A stretch of 64,000 nt of DNA, from assembly GCA_030272585.1 (NCBI GenBank), contig BSYQ01000011.1:4154001-4218000 (forward strand), in the 5' to 3' direction. The notes below the pieces were generated by a model. The model saw only the letters and a program-made list of their open reading frames with translations. It searched no databases and was not told the origin of the DNA. This document shows positions 23,291 to 34,975 of the stretch, in pieces (within the stretch, counting starts at the first letter, position 1; the number at the start of each line of letters is the position of its first letter). Source of the stretch: Bryopsis sp. KO-2023 (taxonomy: Eukaryota; Chlorophyta; Ulvophyceae; Bryopsidales; Bryopsidaceae). The translations under genes and the position numbers were made by a program.

Positions 23291-24952
23291 ATGGCTTCAG
23301 AAGATGGTTTTAGCACCCTTGACCACCCCTGCCCACTTCACCGGGCGACGCTCTGCACCCCCTGTGAAGGGCCAGGCTGCGCCGCCTTCACCTACGGCGA
23401 CATCACCTCGAGCGAGGCTGCGGGCTTGGGGTAGGTCATCTAGAGGCGCTTCCTGTGGTTTTTTTCTGTGTTGGAGAGGGCTGGCGCAACATTCTGCGTG
23501 GACAGAATGTTCTACGGGTCAGCAGTAACATAGGTCATGTCATTTCCATCCAATTTCGTCTATCGTCATCTGATTGGTTTCCGTGGCCCGCATGGGCGAT
23601 CGCTGCACTGGGAATTCCTCGTGTTGACTGTTGCACGCTTTTGCCCTGCCGCTTGTGTTCGATTTGTGTGCAACTGATTCAACAAGATCAGATATCCTGT
23701 ATCCTTGTCATGAGATTTTATGATAAGGATCTCATGAGGTCTAGAACTGACCTGGGCGATGAAAATTATATCATGTACAATTCACCTGGTGTGCTTTTTC
23801 CAGTGTTCAAATTCGTTGAAGAATTTGATAAGAATGTTCTATTTGATTCAGTGGCATTTTGAGCACACATTGAATTGAGAAAAAAACTGTGTCTGTAGGG
23901 ACCCATTCCAGTGAAGACACAACACCCTCCCCTGGTGCTCTCCACAGATCGATATTCAGCCTCGATCCTGACCAACTGGGTAAGTGTCTCAATTATGGAA
24001 GCCAGTTTTTACAATGCGATCTTCTCTGTTTTATTTGACTGTTGGTAGTCAAAGACACAGCTAAATAAGCATTTCTCGATTCTTTTGATCCTGCCACCAA
24101 TGTGCGCCCTGCTGAATCTCCGCAATTGAATCAGATCTTTGTAGTCGGCTAGAGGAAAAAGGAGCTGACAAAAATAATTGTTTTGCTCAGCGGCCATGTT
24201 CCTCGAGGAGCCAGACGAGCAGAAGGTAGACGAAAACAACACTGGGCCTCACATCCAGGAGGAACCTCTGCTGCCACACTTCGAGAAGGCGTGGGATGAG
24301 GTATTTGATTTGAATTCCTGTAACAGAGTTTGATATGATAACTTTTCTGGTTTGTGGTGGTGACCACGAAATCACTAATCTTCCCTGAATTTGCTAAATT
24401 ACCAAGTACTGACTGAGCTTCCTGTTATCTTTCGTAAGTCAATCAGTGGACTAAGAAAAAACAGTGTCATTTTACTGTGTTCAATTCCTGACTCTGGTTT
24501 GTGCATCAGGTGTGGGCAGGGGCCTCCCCGAAGGCTACAAGAGACCGCTACGTTGTAGTGGAGCACCCAGGATCAGGTGGACAGCCCAGCTCCCCTGACG
24601 TGACCCAGGAGGCGACGAGCAATGGAGGCAGACACTGTCGCAGGTATAATATCAAGAATGTCCTTTTTTTTGCTGAAAATGAAAGGGGAAAAAGATTCAC
24701 TGGCTTGACGTTCATCCAACTGGTCGAAAGCTCTTTGGAAAAGATCATGGGATGGAGCAGGAATACCTGACCTAGGTTTTCAATCACCAGATATCTGGTT
24801 TTCTTCCTTCCTTCTTTATTTCTTAATGTTTTGATATTTTCCTTGACTGATTTTCCCTTGTTGAATTCAGGTTTGCTGCAGTTGGCGGGGGCGTTCTGAC
24901 GGCGATCTTCTGCCTTGTCCGGTCGAGAGCTGCCAAAAAAAAACAGGATTGA
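23291..24952 (+). CDS. Small membrane protein with KKXX ER-retrieval tail (left copy)
   Basis: Proposed exons 23291-23430, 23715-23802, 23899-23979, 24208-24300, 24510-24643 and 24871-24952 join in phase to 205 residues. It begins with a Cys-rich segment (HPCPLH..CTPCEGPGC). The middle is polar and acidic. One C-terminal transmembrane helix (VGGGVLTAIFCLV) precedes a basic tail ending KKQD, a match to the dilysine signal that returns membrane proteins from Golgi to ER. I recognise no family; the N-terminal part may be luminal, though no clear signal peptide is seen, so a 5' exon could be missing. The near-identical copy in the right arm keeps the same frames, which supports a real gene. Exon 2 relies on a weak donor. 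Confidence 0.6.
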
Positions 24953-26759
24953 GTTTGGGTTGGCTCTTTCCTGCAAGGTAAAAGTGAACACCTCCGAAAT
25001 TCTTTTTTATTAATTTATGTACCAAATGGGAGGGATTTAAAAAAGAAGCTGAAAAAAAAACAAAAATAGGGGGTGGGAAATTCGGAAAAAAAAGAATGCA
25101 ATTTGGTGTCTCAAAATACTGAGAAGAAAAAGAAGGCTGAAGAATCTCAGTTATGGGATCGATTATTTCTGGGTGAAACTGAATGGAGGTGGAATAAGTA
25201 CTCTTGTTGCGGAAAAAAATATCTGGAAAAAACAGGGGGGGGGGGGGGTATTGAAGGGTTGGAGCTCAGTCAACGCGACAGCTGAAACCTAGATGGAAAA
25301 AAAAAGCTTAAAAGCAAAAGCAAAGATGGAACTGAGAAGATCAACTAAGTTCGAACTTTGCGAAAAGAAAAAAAAAAAGTTGAGAAGATCATTGATTTCG
25401 GTCAGTTTACCGAAGCATCGATTTGATGCTGTTCGTTTTTTTTAATATTAGTTTGCTGAGACAACTGGGTTAGAGAGGGAGCATTTGCTTCTTGGGTTTT
25501 TTTATTTCACCCTCACTTTTTTTTTCCGACTCATTGGAAAACATGGGTTACAATGAGGGCTCTAGAGAGCATTAAAAAAAACAACTGTGGGTGAGATCGA
25601 TGATGGGTCATGTTTGCAATGGAAATTTCTTTGGAATTTCTCTTTGAAATCATCAGCTCATGTGAAGGTTTTGCCCACAGAACAAAAACAGGAACAAAAA
25701 AAGAACAGTCGTTCTCAAAAAAATGGGAAAAAAACACAAAAACAGTAAGTGGTGGGGTATTTATTAAGGTGACGAAAAAAAGATCTTTAAAAAAGATCTT
25801 TCTCTTGTATTTTCTTGATCTGCAAAAGAATTTTCCGTAGGTTTCTGGTGTTTTCTTTACAAAACAGTTCCTTTCCTGAGTTTTATCTGGGGGAACGCTA
25901 ACAGCACATTGCTGCGGGCAAACAACGACCCCTTGGGAACCCTTTTTTTTTTCAAATACGCACCATCTCAACAGACGAGGTTTTGGTGGGGGGTTTTAAT
26001 CTTGGAATTTTGTGGGTTTCTTTTAACTTGTGGTGAAAAGAGGAGTGTCGAAAAGATTTGATGTGTCCGAAAGGATGAATCTTTTCTTCTTTTTTTTTTT
26101 GTGGAGGATTTGTCTGGCCCTGCACCTTGAAACAGAGGTGCTGATTGGATTTATTGCCTTTTGGGGTTTCATTTGGTTTATGGCTGAGTAGAAGAGGAAT
26201 ACACTTTGCGAAATCTCGGGACATGTGTTTCAGGCCAGTTCAGAGGTCAGTGTGGTTGAATAAAACAAAAAAGAAATGGATATTTTCTTGGAATTCAAAG
26301 GATATGAGAGGAAAATAGAGTGCCCCTCTAATGTTTATAGAATTTGCAGGGCAAGAAAGATGCTACTGCAAATATTGGAAACAAAACGCTTTTGAGAAAT
26401 TGCACGATAGAAGATGAAATGAAAAAAAACTGGATGATGGATGGACCCCTTTTCTATGTTTTTCTATTCGGTTTGGGTTTTTTTCTTTTTTTTTCCCGAG
26501 CTAATTTGTTTGTGTCCGGCCTGGGAGCTAATTTGTTTGTGTCCGGCCTGGGATCGGGCAGAGAAGAAAATTTTAAACATGAGTTTTTTTGTAGAATTGC
26601 CACCACCAAGTTTATTCTTTTTAATTTACAAACCAGCAAAAAAGGTGAACATCCCCCCTATGATGCCAGAAAACCACACGATAATCCAAGCAGCTGTTTG
26701 TCTTTTACCTTCCCCGATTTGCTATCCAGTTGCTACAGAATCGTCACTCTAGAATAGAT

Positions 26760-27210
26760 CTATTCCGATTTCCGAGTTCTTTTTCGCAAGGTTCGACACC
26801 CTCCACACACCACCAGAAGTAACAGCAGCACCATACTGAAAACGAGGCCGCCGCCCCCTTCTTGATGAGTCAATCCCAGAGGAAACTCTTGCTCGAACCT
26901 CAGTTTTAATCGCTCCACCTGGGCTTGGTGATCTGTGGCCAATTGAGGGAGGCCGAATATCAACCCAAAATCAGCAGGCTCGATTTCCTGGCCGTTCAAA
27001 GTCTTTTGACAGAAATCCACTGGCAAAAAACCCATGAAACCTCCAGATCTCGGGGTAGACCTTGGAGCGGCCTTCAAAGAATTTGAGACTGCAAGAATCA
27101 CCCACAAAAGTTAGGAAAAAAACATCGTTGATCAGGGGAAAAAAAAATCATTTATTCATGAGAACAATATCGCAGTGTGTACGACTTTCTTTCCTGGAAC
27201 ATATCTGGAA

Positions 27211-27242
<32 letters not shown>

Positions 27243-29556
27243 GATTACATGTCTGGAAGAATGTAAGATCACCTGTGCAACACAGTTTGCCTGCCTCCAT
27301 AATGCTGATTTCTGCATTTTTTGTTTTTTTCAAATATCTGGATCCATTTTCCTCAGAATGGTGTCGAAATTCCGAAAAATTGTGGCCATTCTCAGCCAGA
27401 AATCTGCATCGACCAAAAAAACTCATTTAGCCTTTTTTTCCCCAAATAAAACAATTGTAAGTGTTTCGTTTTCCAATTTTCAAGAAAGGCGGTGCTATTT
27501 TTAGATTTGGAAAAAGAGATAAATTGCAGCAAGTGATTGTACCTGTAGAGCTGTTGATTTGGCTCCTCATAAAACTCTGATAGTTTTTTTCTGACGGCCT
27601 TTGAATTTTCGCTTTTGAACAGCTGCTTTCCTTGTTTTTGCTGAATCTTCGCCATGTTCAACTGCAATTGGCCGTTTTGTGAAAAAAGTGGGCTCAACCC
27701 AGCAAAATCTAAAATTCTATTTAACTCCCCAACTGTGTCCTGCAAGCAAACAAAACCAACATAAAAAAATTCTGTGGCTGGGATTTGAACAGTTAACCAG
27801 CGGTCCAACTGTACAGTTGGAAAAATGTATTTTTTTAATAAATTGCACAAACATCAGCATAAGGGGCTGGTCAGTAGAGGAGCAAAACAAACACAGAACT
27901 TCAGGAAAAAAACTTTCGATTTTTGTCTACGTACATAGATACCAAGCTGTGATTTTTTGAGAAACCAGTAAAACTCAAAAACTATAACTTCAAAGAATGC
28001 CCACCACACCATTAAAATAAAAACTATTCAACATACCCTTTTTAGATCATCCGCATTCACAAAAATAAACTGAGAGGGGTCAAAATGCCGAAACCACCAA
28101 CTGATCTGAGCACAGTACAGACCCCTCGAAATGGGGTTCAATGGCATCACTCCGCAATCCTTCCATGCAACCTCTACATTCCAAAAAAAAATCAAATTAA
28201 GTAAAAAAACCCAAATTAAAATCTCATTTACACCGAGTGAATCAGAAAATGAAGTAGGTCCTCGTTACAACGTCCAGTGCTATTATATGCCCCCCATTTT
28301 GAAGAAAAGAAATCAATCATTTTGAGCTGCTGAAACACAAGTTTTTCAAACAAAGGCTCTGTACCTGAATGGATCCCAGTGCCAACACACGCATCCCCCG
28401 ATTGGCGTATTGCCCTGAGACTTTCAGTTACGACTGAATCCCATGGTGCAAACCTAGCACACTCGCTTCCCCTGGGCTGCCCCTTCTTGACGGCCAAGTA
28501 GGTGTATCCTCTGTTCATGTTCAGAGCGGAGTTAGCTCTGGCGATGGGTTCCCTCAGCGTTACGATGAATTTTGCATTCGGCAGAATTCTCCTGATCCGA
28601 CAGGGAGTGAAACTGGTCTGACTTTGCATTTGGAACACAAGAAAAAACCTTGAGACTCTTGTGCAGTGAACCTCTTCTACTAGAATGGATATGACTAAAA
28701 ATAAACACACTGCAATGGTGGTGCCCCCTTTTTTTTGTCTCCAAATGATATCTGTGAATACAAAATGAAGAAATTCAAAACTGTTGAGCAGTATGACAGA
28801 CAGACAGCAAAGTACTTTTCGAATTCTCTTTTTTTTCTCAGTTTATATGTTGAATAACTCAGGAGCACACTAGGTGTTTTCCTTGAATTATTATTTTTTT
28901 GGAGGGGGTTCACTCACCGCCAAGTAGCGAGGAGTGAATTCAAAGAGGGAGCCTCCGTTGGTTTGGTTCAATTTGTTTTCCCAATCATCCCAGTTCTTCA
29001 GGTAAGCATCCAAAGAATGACCAAGAACTGAATAGGTCGAGAAAAAATGCACCTCCTTGGATCTGGATGCCACGATCTGGGGGTGCCTAGCATTCATTTT
29101 TGCAAATCCAAAATAGGGTTTAAGAAAATCGATAATATGGCAGGAGAACATAGGTTTTTCTGTTAGGTAAAAAAAAACGAATTCCATGGCTTTTAAACTA
29201 AAAATATCATTCACCATACCTCGCTGAGGCTAATTCTGACATCATGAGGAATGGCAAAGGATAATTTTTGCTTTGTTATATTGTTTACTACAGGCAGGGT
29301 CTACTGGTGGAGCGTACTGGCTGAGAGCTGAGAAAATCATGGACGACCCCGATTTTTGCGCTCCAATCCCGATGAGCATCGCTGGCAACGTGGTCTCTGA
29401 GCTTCCACCGCCCCCATCGTTGGAACACAGAAGCTCTCGTGCAAATGTCGGAGCGATCACTGCGTTCCACAAGGATACGAGAGTGAAAATGGTGGCCCAA
29501 AACCGGAATGCGCGAGCTTTGCTGTTGAACACGGAACACCAAAGACCCGCCGTCAT
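26760..29556 (-). CDS. Membrane-anchored sulfotransferase (left copy, intact)
   Basis: Minus-strand exons 29556-29318, 29086-28918, 28617-28234, 28171-28037, 27739-27543, 27403-27273 and 27088-26760 join in phase to 527 residues. Sulfotransferases move sulfate from PAPS to sugars or proteins, usually in the Golgi. An N-terminal hydrophobic anchor (FWATIFTLVSLWNAVIA) precedes the PAPS 5'-phosphosulfate loop GIGAQKSGSS. LSQHPQIVASRSKEVHFF (formed across the first junction), FEFTPRYL, the 3'-phosphate motif IVTLREPIARANSAL and GLYCAQISWWFRHF follow. After the domain (ending FYEEPNQQLY) comes an extension with a second hydrophobic helix (LVFSMVLLLLLVV). The order fits heparan-sulfate-type or protein sulfotransferases; the acceptor is unknown. 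It diverges from the lactone oxidase gene. Confidence 0.85.
27213..27242. repeat. (CAAT)n microsatellite
   Basis: About seven CAAT units within the last intron of the left sulfotransferase gene. The right arm lacks this expansion, so it arose after the duplication or was lost there. Confidence 0.85.
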
Positions 29557-29742
29557 ATCTCGTCGACTTTCAAGATATATGTTGGAGGAGAGCAAACGTT
29601 GGAGCCTGGGGGATATATATTGCCAAACTGGCTGAATTATTATCGTTGGGACGTCTTGTGCTTGGCAATACTGTTTCGCTCTTTCCGTCACATCGTGGAG
29701 TACGCCCCTTCCAAGCGGGAAATTAAAGAATTTAACACAAGT

Positions 29743-30184
29743 TTTCAGCTTGCATAACAAGTGAATCATGAATTCCTTTGTTCAATTTCCTGAGAAATCT
29801 GGTCATATATAAATGTTAAATGTTGAATTTAATAGTCCAAAATTGAATGTTTTTCACTCGGTCACGTGACTGAGTGCATACAACAAGTTCCCTCCATCCA
29901 ATATGGCCCTCGTTTGGACTGAATTGCGATTGGCATCAGTCCTTTCTTCCTATAGCACAATCCAAAATCTTTTGAGTCAATAAAACCAGTGCCCGAACTG
30001 TTTGTGATGATTCCGATGGAAAGAGTCCGTGTTTATTTTGTGATAGAATATGTTGGAGAGGCTTCGTGTGTAACACTTGCTCTAGTTCCCGTGAAGAGGC
30101 GCAAACCGCGGGCAGGTCGATCTGTCGCCAGAAAGCAGTCTGTACCCGCGATAAACTCCGATATCAAACGAAAGAAGTCCGTCC
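29743..30184. other. Divergent promoter region, left sulfotransferase / lactone oxidase
   Basis: Single-copy DNA starting at the inner edge of the left arm. It separates two divergent genes and should hold both promoters, apart from the last 186 bp next to the sulfotransferase that belong to the arm. GTCACGTGAC near 29862 is a perfect palindrome with an E/G-box core. Confidence 0.5.
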
Positions 30185-32116
30185 ATGAACAAGTTAGACG
30201 GAAAACTACTGCGGACGGCAGGGCTATGGCTCCTGTTGCTAGGCGCGGATCTGCCAAGAGGCTCCTCTCAAAGATGTAGAATGGACCCAGATGCATCCCA
30301 CAGCCACTGCGGCCTTCCAAACGAACTCAGCAATTTTCAAGGTACGCTTGGTGTCACAGTGAGCGCAAGAAAGCTGGGGGTCCGCTAGTGGAAAGACAAA
30401 TGACCCGATGTGTTCGTGTGGTGCAGGCCATTACGAATGCGACAACGATGTCAAGGTTGGAAAGCCGGAAGATATTTCGCAGCTTAGGAAAATTGTCCGA
30501 AAATTCGACAAGGTGAACGCTGTGGGAGTAGGACATTCATGGTGGAAGGAGCAGTTTTGTAGCGGGTCGGATGAAAATTCCGTAAACATCGTGATGACCG
30601 AACTGAAGAATGTGCAACCAATGTAAGTTCTGTGTTTCACTTCTTGATTCGATACTCACAGAGCGAATCTCCTTGACAAGTTCAACCACTCACTTCTGTA
30701 TTTCCGTTTTGTAGCTTCTCAACAAATAATCTGTGGGGACTCGCTGAGCGTCCAGACTTCCCAATTCAAGTAAATGAGGAAGAGGCAACCGTGACCGTGG
30801 CGGCGGGAGTGTCCCAGAGACAAGTCCTCGATTTCTTGGCAGATTACAGATATGGCCTCAATCCCGAAGGCTGGACGCTGCCAGCATTCTCCTGGTTCAT
30901 CGATCAGACCATTGGTGGGGCTGTTGCCACTGGGAGTCATGGGAGCTCCTTGAGGCATGGGAGTTTATCGCAAGCGGTTGTCAAAATGAACGTTGTTCTT
31001 GCGGACGGGTCTCTCAAAACCATCACACGCCAATCCGACCCCCATCTGTTCAGGGCCTTTCTGGTTAGCGTGGGGCGTTTGGGAATCATCACGGAGCTGA
31101 CCTTGAAGATTCTACCCCAGGTGCTTGTGGAGCGAACAAACACAGGCATGGGGTTCGATAGATTTGTGGACGATATGCGAGTTATTCAGGACGCGTACAG
31201 GTCGGCCAGAGCCAGCGGGGACAGAATGGGAATGTTCATGGCATTGAGTCCTGTCGATGAAACTCAACTGCTTTGGCACGTTCCTGCCAAGGAAGTTTGG
31301 AGGGTTGATTTTGATCGTCTGGACGACGAGATGTTGGAAACGTATGAACCCCTCGTCTCTTCCTTTTCGGGACCTCCCCACGCTAGAGGAGTAGAGGATC
31401 AACGGGAAAAAGGCAGTGTCGGCAGGTCTGTGGGCTCTGCTTTGCTGAACAGGGGGACAAACTTTTGGAGTAACAGGTTCAGAGACACGTTGCGGGGGAA
31501 CGCTGGCAACGGGGTTTACCAATCGAGGAAGGCATACTTGACCATGTCAGAGGAGCAAACCCGATGGCACTCTGGTTTCACTGGCTACGACCAGTACGAG
31601 GTGTCGGTTCCAATAGACATTTTCGCTGATTGCCTGGAGATGATGGGCGACGAGATCTATGGCAGAGATGCATTGTGGGATGGGTTCAGAACACCAGTGC
31701 TGGTGAGGTTCGTTTCGGAGGAAGACGCTTATCTTTCCAACACCAATGGTGGACCTCGAGTTTACTTCAACATGGAGGACTACGTTTCCTACAACACCAA
31801 AGTGGTGAATGCCAGATTTCAAAGAACGATCGAGCTTCTGAGAACACGATGCAACGCTCGATTGCACTGGGGAAAAGCTGGATGGCCTCGACACGCCCAG
31901 TGTTTCGATGGCGCCAGGGAGTATCCCGACAGTTGGTGCGACTTTGGGTGTGCAGTTCATCAGGTTGATCCCAATGGCAAGTTCTCCAAGGAGAGCGACG
32001 TGTGGAACTGGAGGGCGGTTGACAATCAGGGAAACGATGTTAAATTGGGGTCGTGCTGCTCTGAAAATGGCTTCGACAAGGAGAAGTGTCGTTGCGTGTC
32101 CCGCAAGAAGTGTTAA
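30185..32116 (+). CDS. Secreted FAD-linked sugar-1,4-lactone oxidase (gulonolactone oxidase-like)
   Basis: Exons 30185-30341, 30427-30622 and 30715-32116 join in phase to 584 residues. The N-terminus is signal-peptide-like (LRTAGLWLLLLGADL). The FAD-binding domain has VNAVGVGHSWW, whose His is the covalent FAD site in many relatives, and QTIGGAVATGSHGSSLRHG. The second half is the arabinono/gulonolactone oxidase domain and carries the family HWGK signature (RLHWGKAGWP) near residue 530. Such enzymes oxidise L-gulono- or L-galactono-1,4-lactone to ascorbate, or D-arabinono-lactone to erythroascorbate. The exact substrate cannot be read from sequence. A Cys-rich tail (CCSENGFDKEKCRCVSRKKC) is an addition. 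Secretion or ER location resembles plant GulLO proteins more than the mitochondrial dehydrogenase. Confidence 0.87.
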
Positions 32117-33749
32117 GAGTCTTGCTGGTGCTGTTAGTTTGTGTGTTTTTGGCTTATTAGTGTCATACCTCGGTGGGATGTACATTGGGACTCGATGTAA
32201 CCACCTTACAATGCTCAGAAATAGACACTATTGGGCACAAGTCTTATAACAAGTAACTGATGACTAATATTGTGGTGCCTGCACAGCTTAATTTCTTCGA
32301 AATGACACGCCCACAGTTTTCTATTTAAGAGCATCGGGGGTTGCTTGTACTGCCCCCCCCCCCCCTCAAAAAAAAAAGCAGCCAGCCACACAGAAACACT
32401 CGCTGAATAGCCCCACAAGTGTTCTTCGGATTTTCATCAATGTATTAGAAAGATTGATCAGAGTTGCTATGCCAGACATGTTTCAATACAATAGTCAGAA
32501 CTCGATACACCGGGATTGGTACTGAAAAACGGTGACCCTTGTGTGTTTTGTTTTACATGATGTTGCATCCCCTCCTCCCCCTCAATTCTTTGGAAAAATG
32601 CTAGGTGAAATATCGACTTCGCCTCCCTTCTTGGCCTCATTTAAAACTATGTAAAAAACTATGTATTTATAGACGGAGCAATCTAGGGCATTCCAGGTGA
32701 CCAAAAAGGGGCTCTGATCCCGCTTTGTTTCTTTTTTAAAATACTGCTCCCTTTCTCAAAGGTCAGGTACATCCACATGGACTCTCAATCCCTTGCCCCA
32801 AGTAGCCACCTACTCGCAGGCATTACCAGGATATACTAACCCCTCCCCCCCAAAAATGAAAAAGAGAAAGAAAGAAAAAACGCACACACTCTCCAAAATT
32901 GCACTATGGCGTTGGAGCCCAATATGCCCGAGAAACCACGAGCAAATTTTTAATTATTCATCCTACCCCTCAAGATGAAAACATCCACCCGTCTCCTACC
33001 AACTGATTTCCTACAAAAAGAAAAAGACCTGAAATAGCCAAGTCAAATGCAGGTCGCCTTTTTTTTTCTTGGAAAAGAATTCAAATGGTAAACATCCAGC
33101 TACTAATTTTCCCCTGTTGCTCCTATTCTGCTGCATTTTTCTTTCTTGTCTCTTTTTTTTTCTCCTTTTTCTTGCTTTGCTTTTCTGTTTTTCTCTTCTT
33201 CTTCAATCCCTTTTTTTCCCCAATTATATCTGCCGACAATCATAAGGCAGTGCACTAATACTCGAAATACAAATGAAAAAAAAACCTCTCCCAAACATCC
33301 CCCCCCCCTTCCCCTCCCAAGAACACAAAGAAGGAAAAAATACGGAATACATTCTAGATAAAAAAACGACCAAATCGCCTCGATAAAAACAAAAATGGTA
33401 CAACAGTGCTCAATTTTTTTGCCTACTGCCAGAAACCCAAGACCCCCCTCTCCATCCGGAAGACCGATATTCCTTGGAGAAAAATAAAAACCCCCGAAAA
33501 AAAAAAAAAAAAAAAGGAAAACAAAAACAAAACAAAAAAAAAGAAATGAGGTAAACAAATTCTTCTCTTCTTCTAGTATGACCAATATAAAAATAAGTTG
33601 CAAAGCGTTTTTTTACTGGTTTTTCATCCCTCGGGCCAACCCCCTATTCGGTGCCTTCCTATAACTGGGTACATTTTCTTGCATGCTTACTGAAATCTAG
33701 GGTTTTTTTAACTCGGACCTCATCAAACTTGAATTGAACATGAACCGTT

Positions 33750-34008
33750 TGAAGAGAAAATAATACTGGGGGAGGCACACCAAAAACTTTCGATCAGGGG
33801 CTCTTCTTCGTCGATTGTCATCATGGATGGTTGGCGAATGTTTTTTTTTTTCCTGTGTTTTCCTGGGGACCATTCTGCTACCAAGAATTTCCTGGAGAAG
33901 GTCTGCGAGGTGAACTCACGCTTGATGAAACATAGCATCACCAATGCAGCCACCACGAACAACAGAGCGCCCAAAGCAAGCCTACCCACAGCACTGATTT
34001 CCTCCTGT
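33750..34008 (-). CDS. Possible exons of a single-pass membrane protein
   Basis: After a good acceptor at about 34009, the minus strand reads EEISAVGRLALGALLFVVAALVMLCF, a typical transmembrane helix, followed by a GTGAGT-like donor. A short acidic stretch (MTIDEEEPLIESF) lies near 33830-33790 and could be a cytoplasmic tail. No upstream exons were found to the right. This may be the 3' end of a small gene, a decayed gene, or chance. Confidence 0.25.
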
Positions 34009-34857
34009 GAGAAGTGAGAAAAACAACACTAGTTTGCAGTTGCATCTCTCTGAAGTGATTCAGTTTTAGTAAGGAAAAAACTCAGCTGCCTGTGTATGCC
34101 CATCCTCTGATATATCTGACAGGTTCACCCACTTCTTCCAGTTTTTTGCCCCCCCTCCCCTGTTCATCGAGTTGCCCCTGTTTTTTCCTATCGACGAGGC
34201 GTTTTTTTCCGTCTCGTCACGATCATGAGTAAAATCCCCAACACAAACCCCCTTTCAAATACGGATATTGTTCAGCAGTTCTTTCGTACGATCTTCTTTT
34301 TTTTTCCGCGGGGGGGGGGGGAGCAGTGTTCGTCTTGATACGTTTTGACAGTATTCACAAATACGATGCGCTGCAGAATTGGCGTTACCCAATGAGGCTC
34401 CATGTCAACTGCTATCGCCTTTTTCCTCGTTATTCGCCAAAATTTGTCTAGTGATGGGGGTGTTCCGTCTCTAAGATCGTGGGCACCTTCCTTTTGTTGG
34501 GTCCATCGGAGCGCCCGTTCTGAATGATGTGATCACCACCCGTGGAAGCCCCAGAAAAGCACGTCGTTTCTCAAAGACATGTGGTGGAAAATCCTCACCG
34601 AGGTTGAGAATTAGGTGGGCGTTGCTAATAGATTATGCTCCCCCAGCGGTAACTCGTTCTGCTAAGCATGAAAAATGTGGCGTCGTTTGGCTGTTGTGTT
34701 GAAGAGCTGACCTCACACCCTTCCTCCACCTTTTGCCCCTATGGAAAGTAGCTGGCGCAGAGTTCAGGCGTCAGGTGTTGGCAGTTGATCGTCTGATTGT
34801 AACGTGGTTACCGATTTTCGCAGGTGCATTGACTATCGTTTGTTGGAGGGCGACACG

Positions 34858-34975
34858 AAGGTTTAGTCATGGAGCGATTTTTGTTAAGGTTAGGTAATCG
34901 GCTGTCAGGTGCTCACGAAGGTTTAGTAATGGAGGGGTTTTTTCAAGGTTCAGTGATAGGCTATCAGGTGCTCCC
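34858..34975. repeat. 59-bp tandem duplication
   Basis: Two imperfect copies of a unit starting ACGAAGGTTTAGT(C/A)ATGGAG and ending GG(C/T)T(G/A)TCAGGTGCTC. No coding role seen. Confidence 0.7.

Larger units (their letters stand above)
22880..29742. repeat. Inverted duplication, left arm
   Basis: About 6.9 kb that reappears reverse-complemented at 43900-50841, through exons, introns and intergenic DNA alike, at high identity (I judge above 90%) with small indels. It carries the + strand KKXX gene and the - strand sulfotransferase gene in convergent order. The outer edge is near TTGCAAGAGACGAACAG; the inner edge ends at TTAACACAAG. A 28-bp unit near 26508-26563 is doubled here but single in the other arm. 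Confidence 0.93.
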
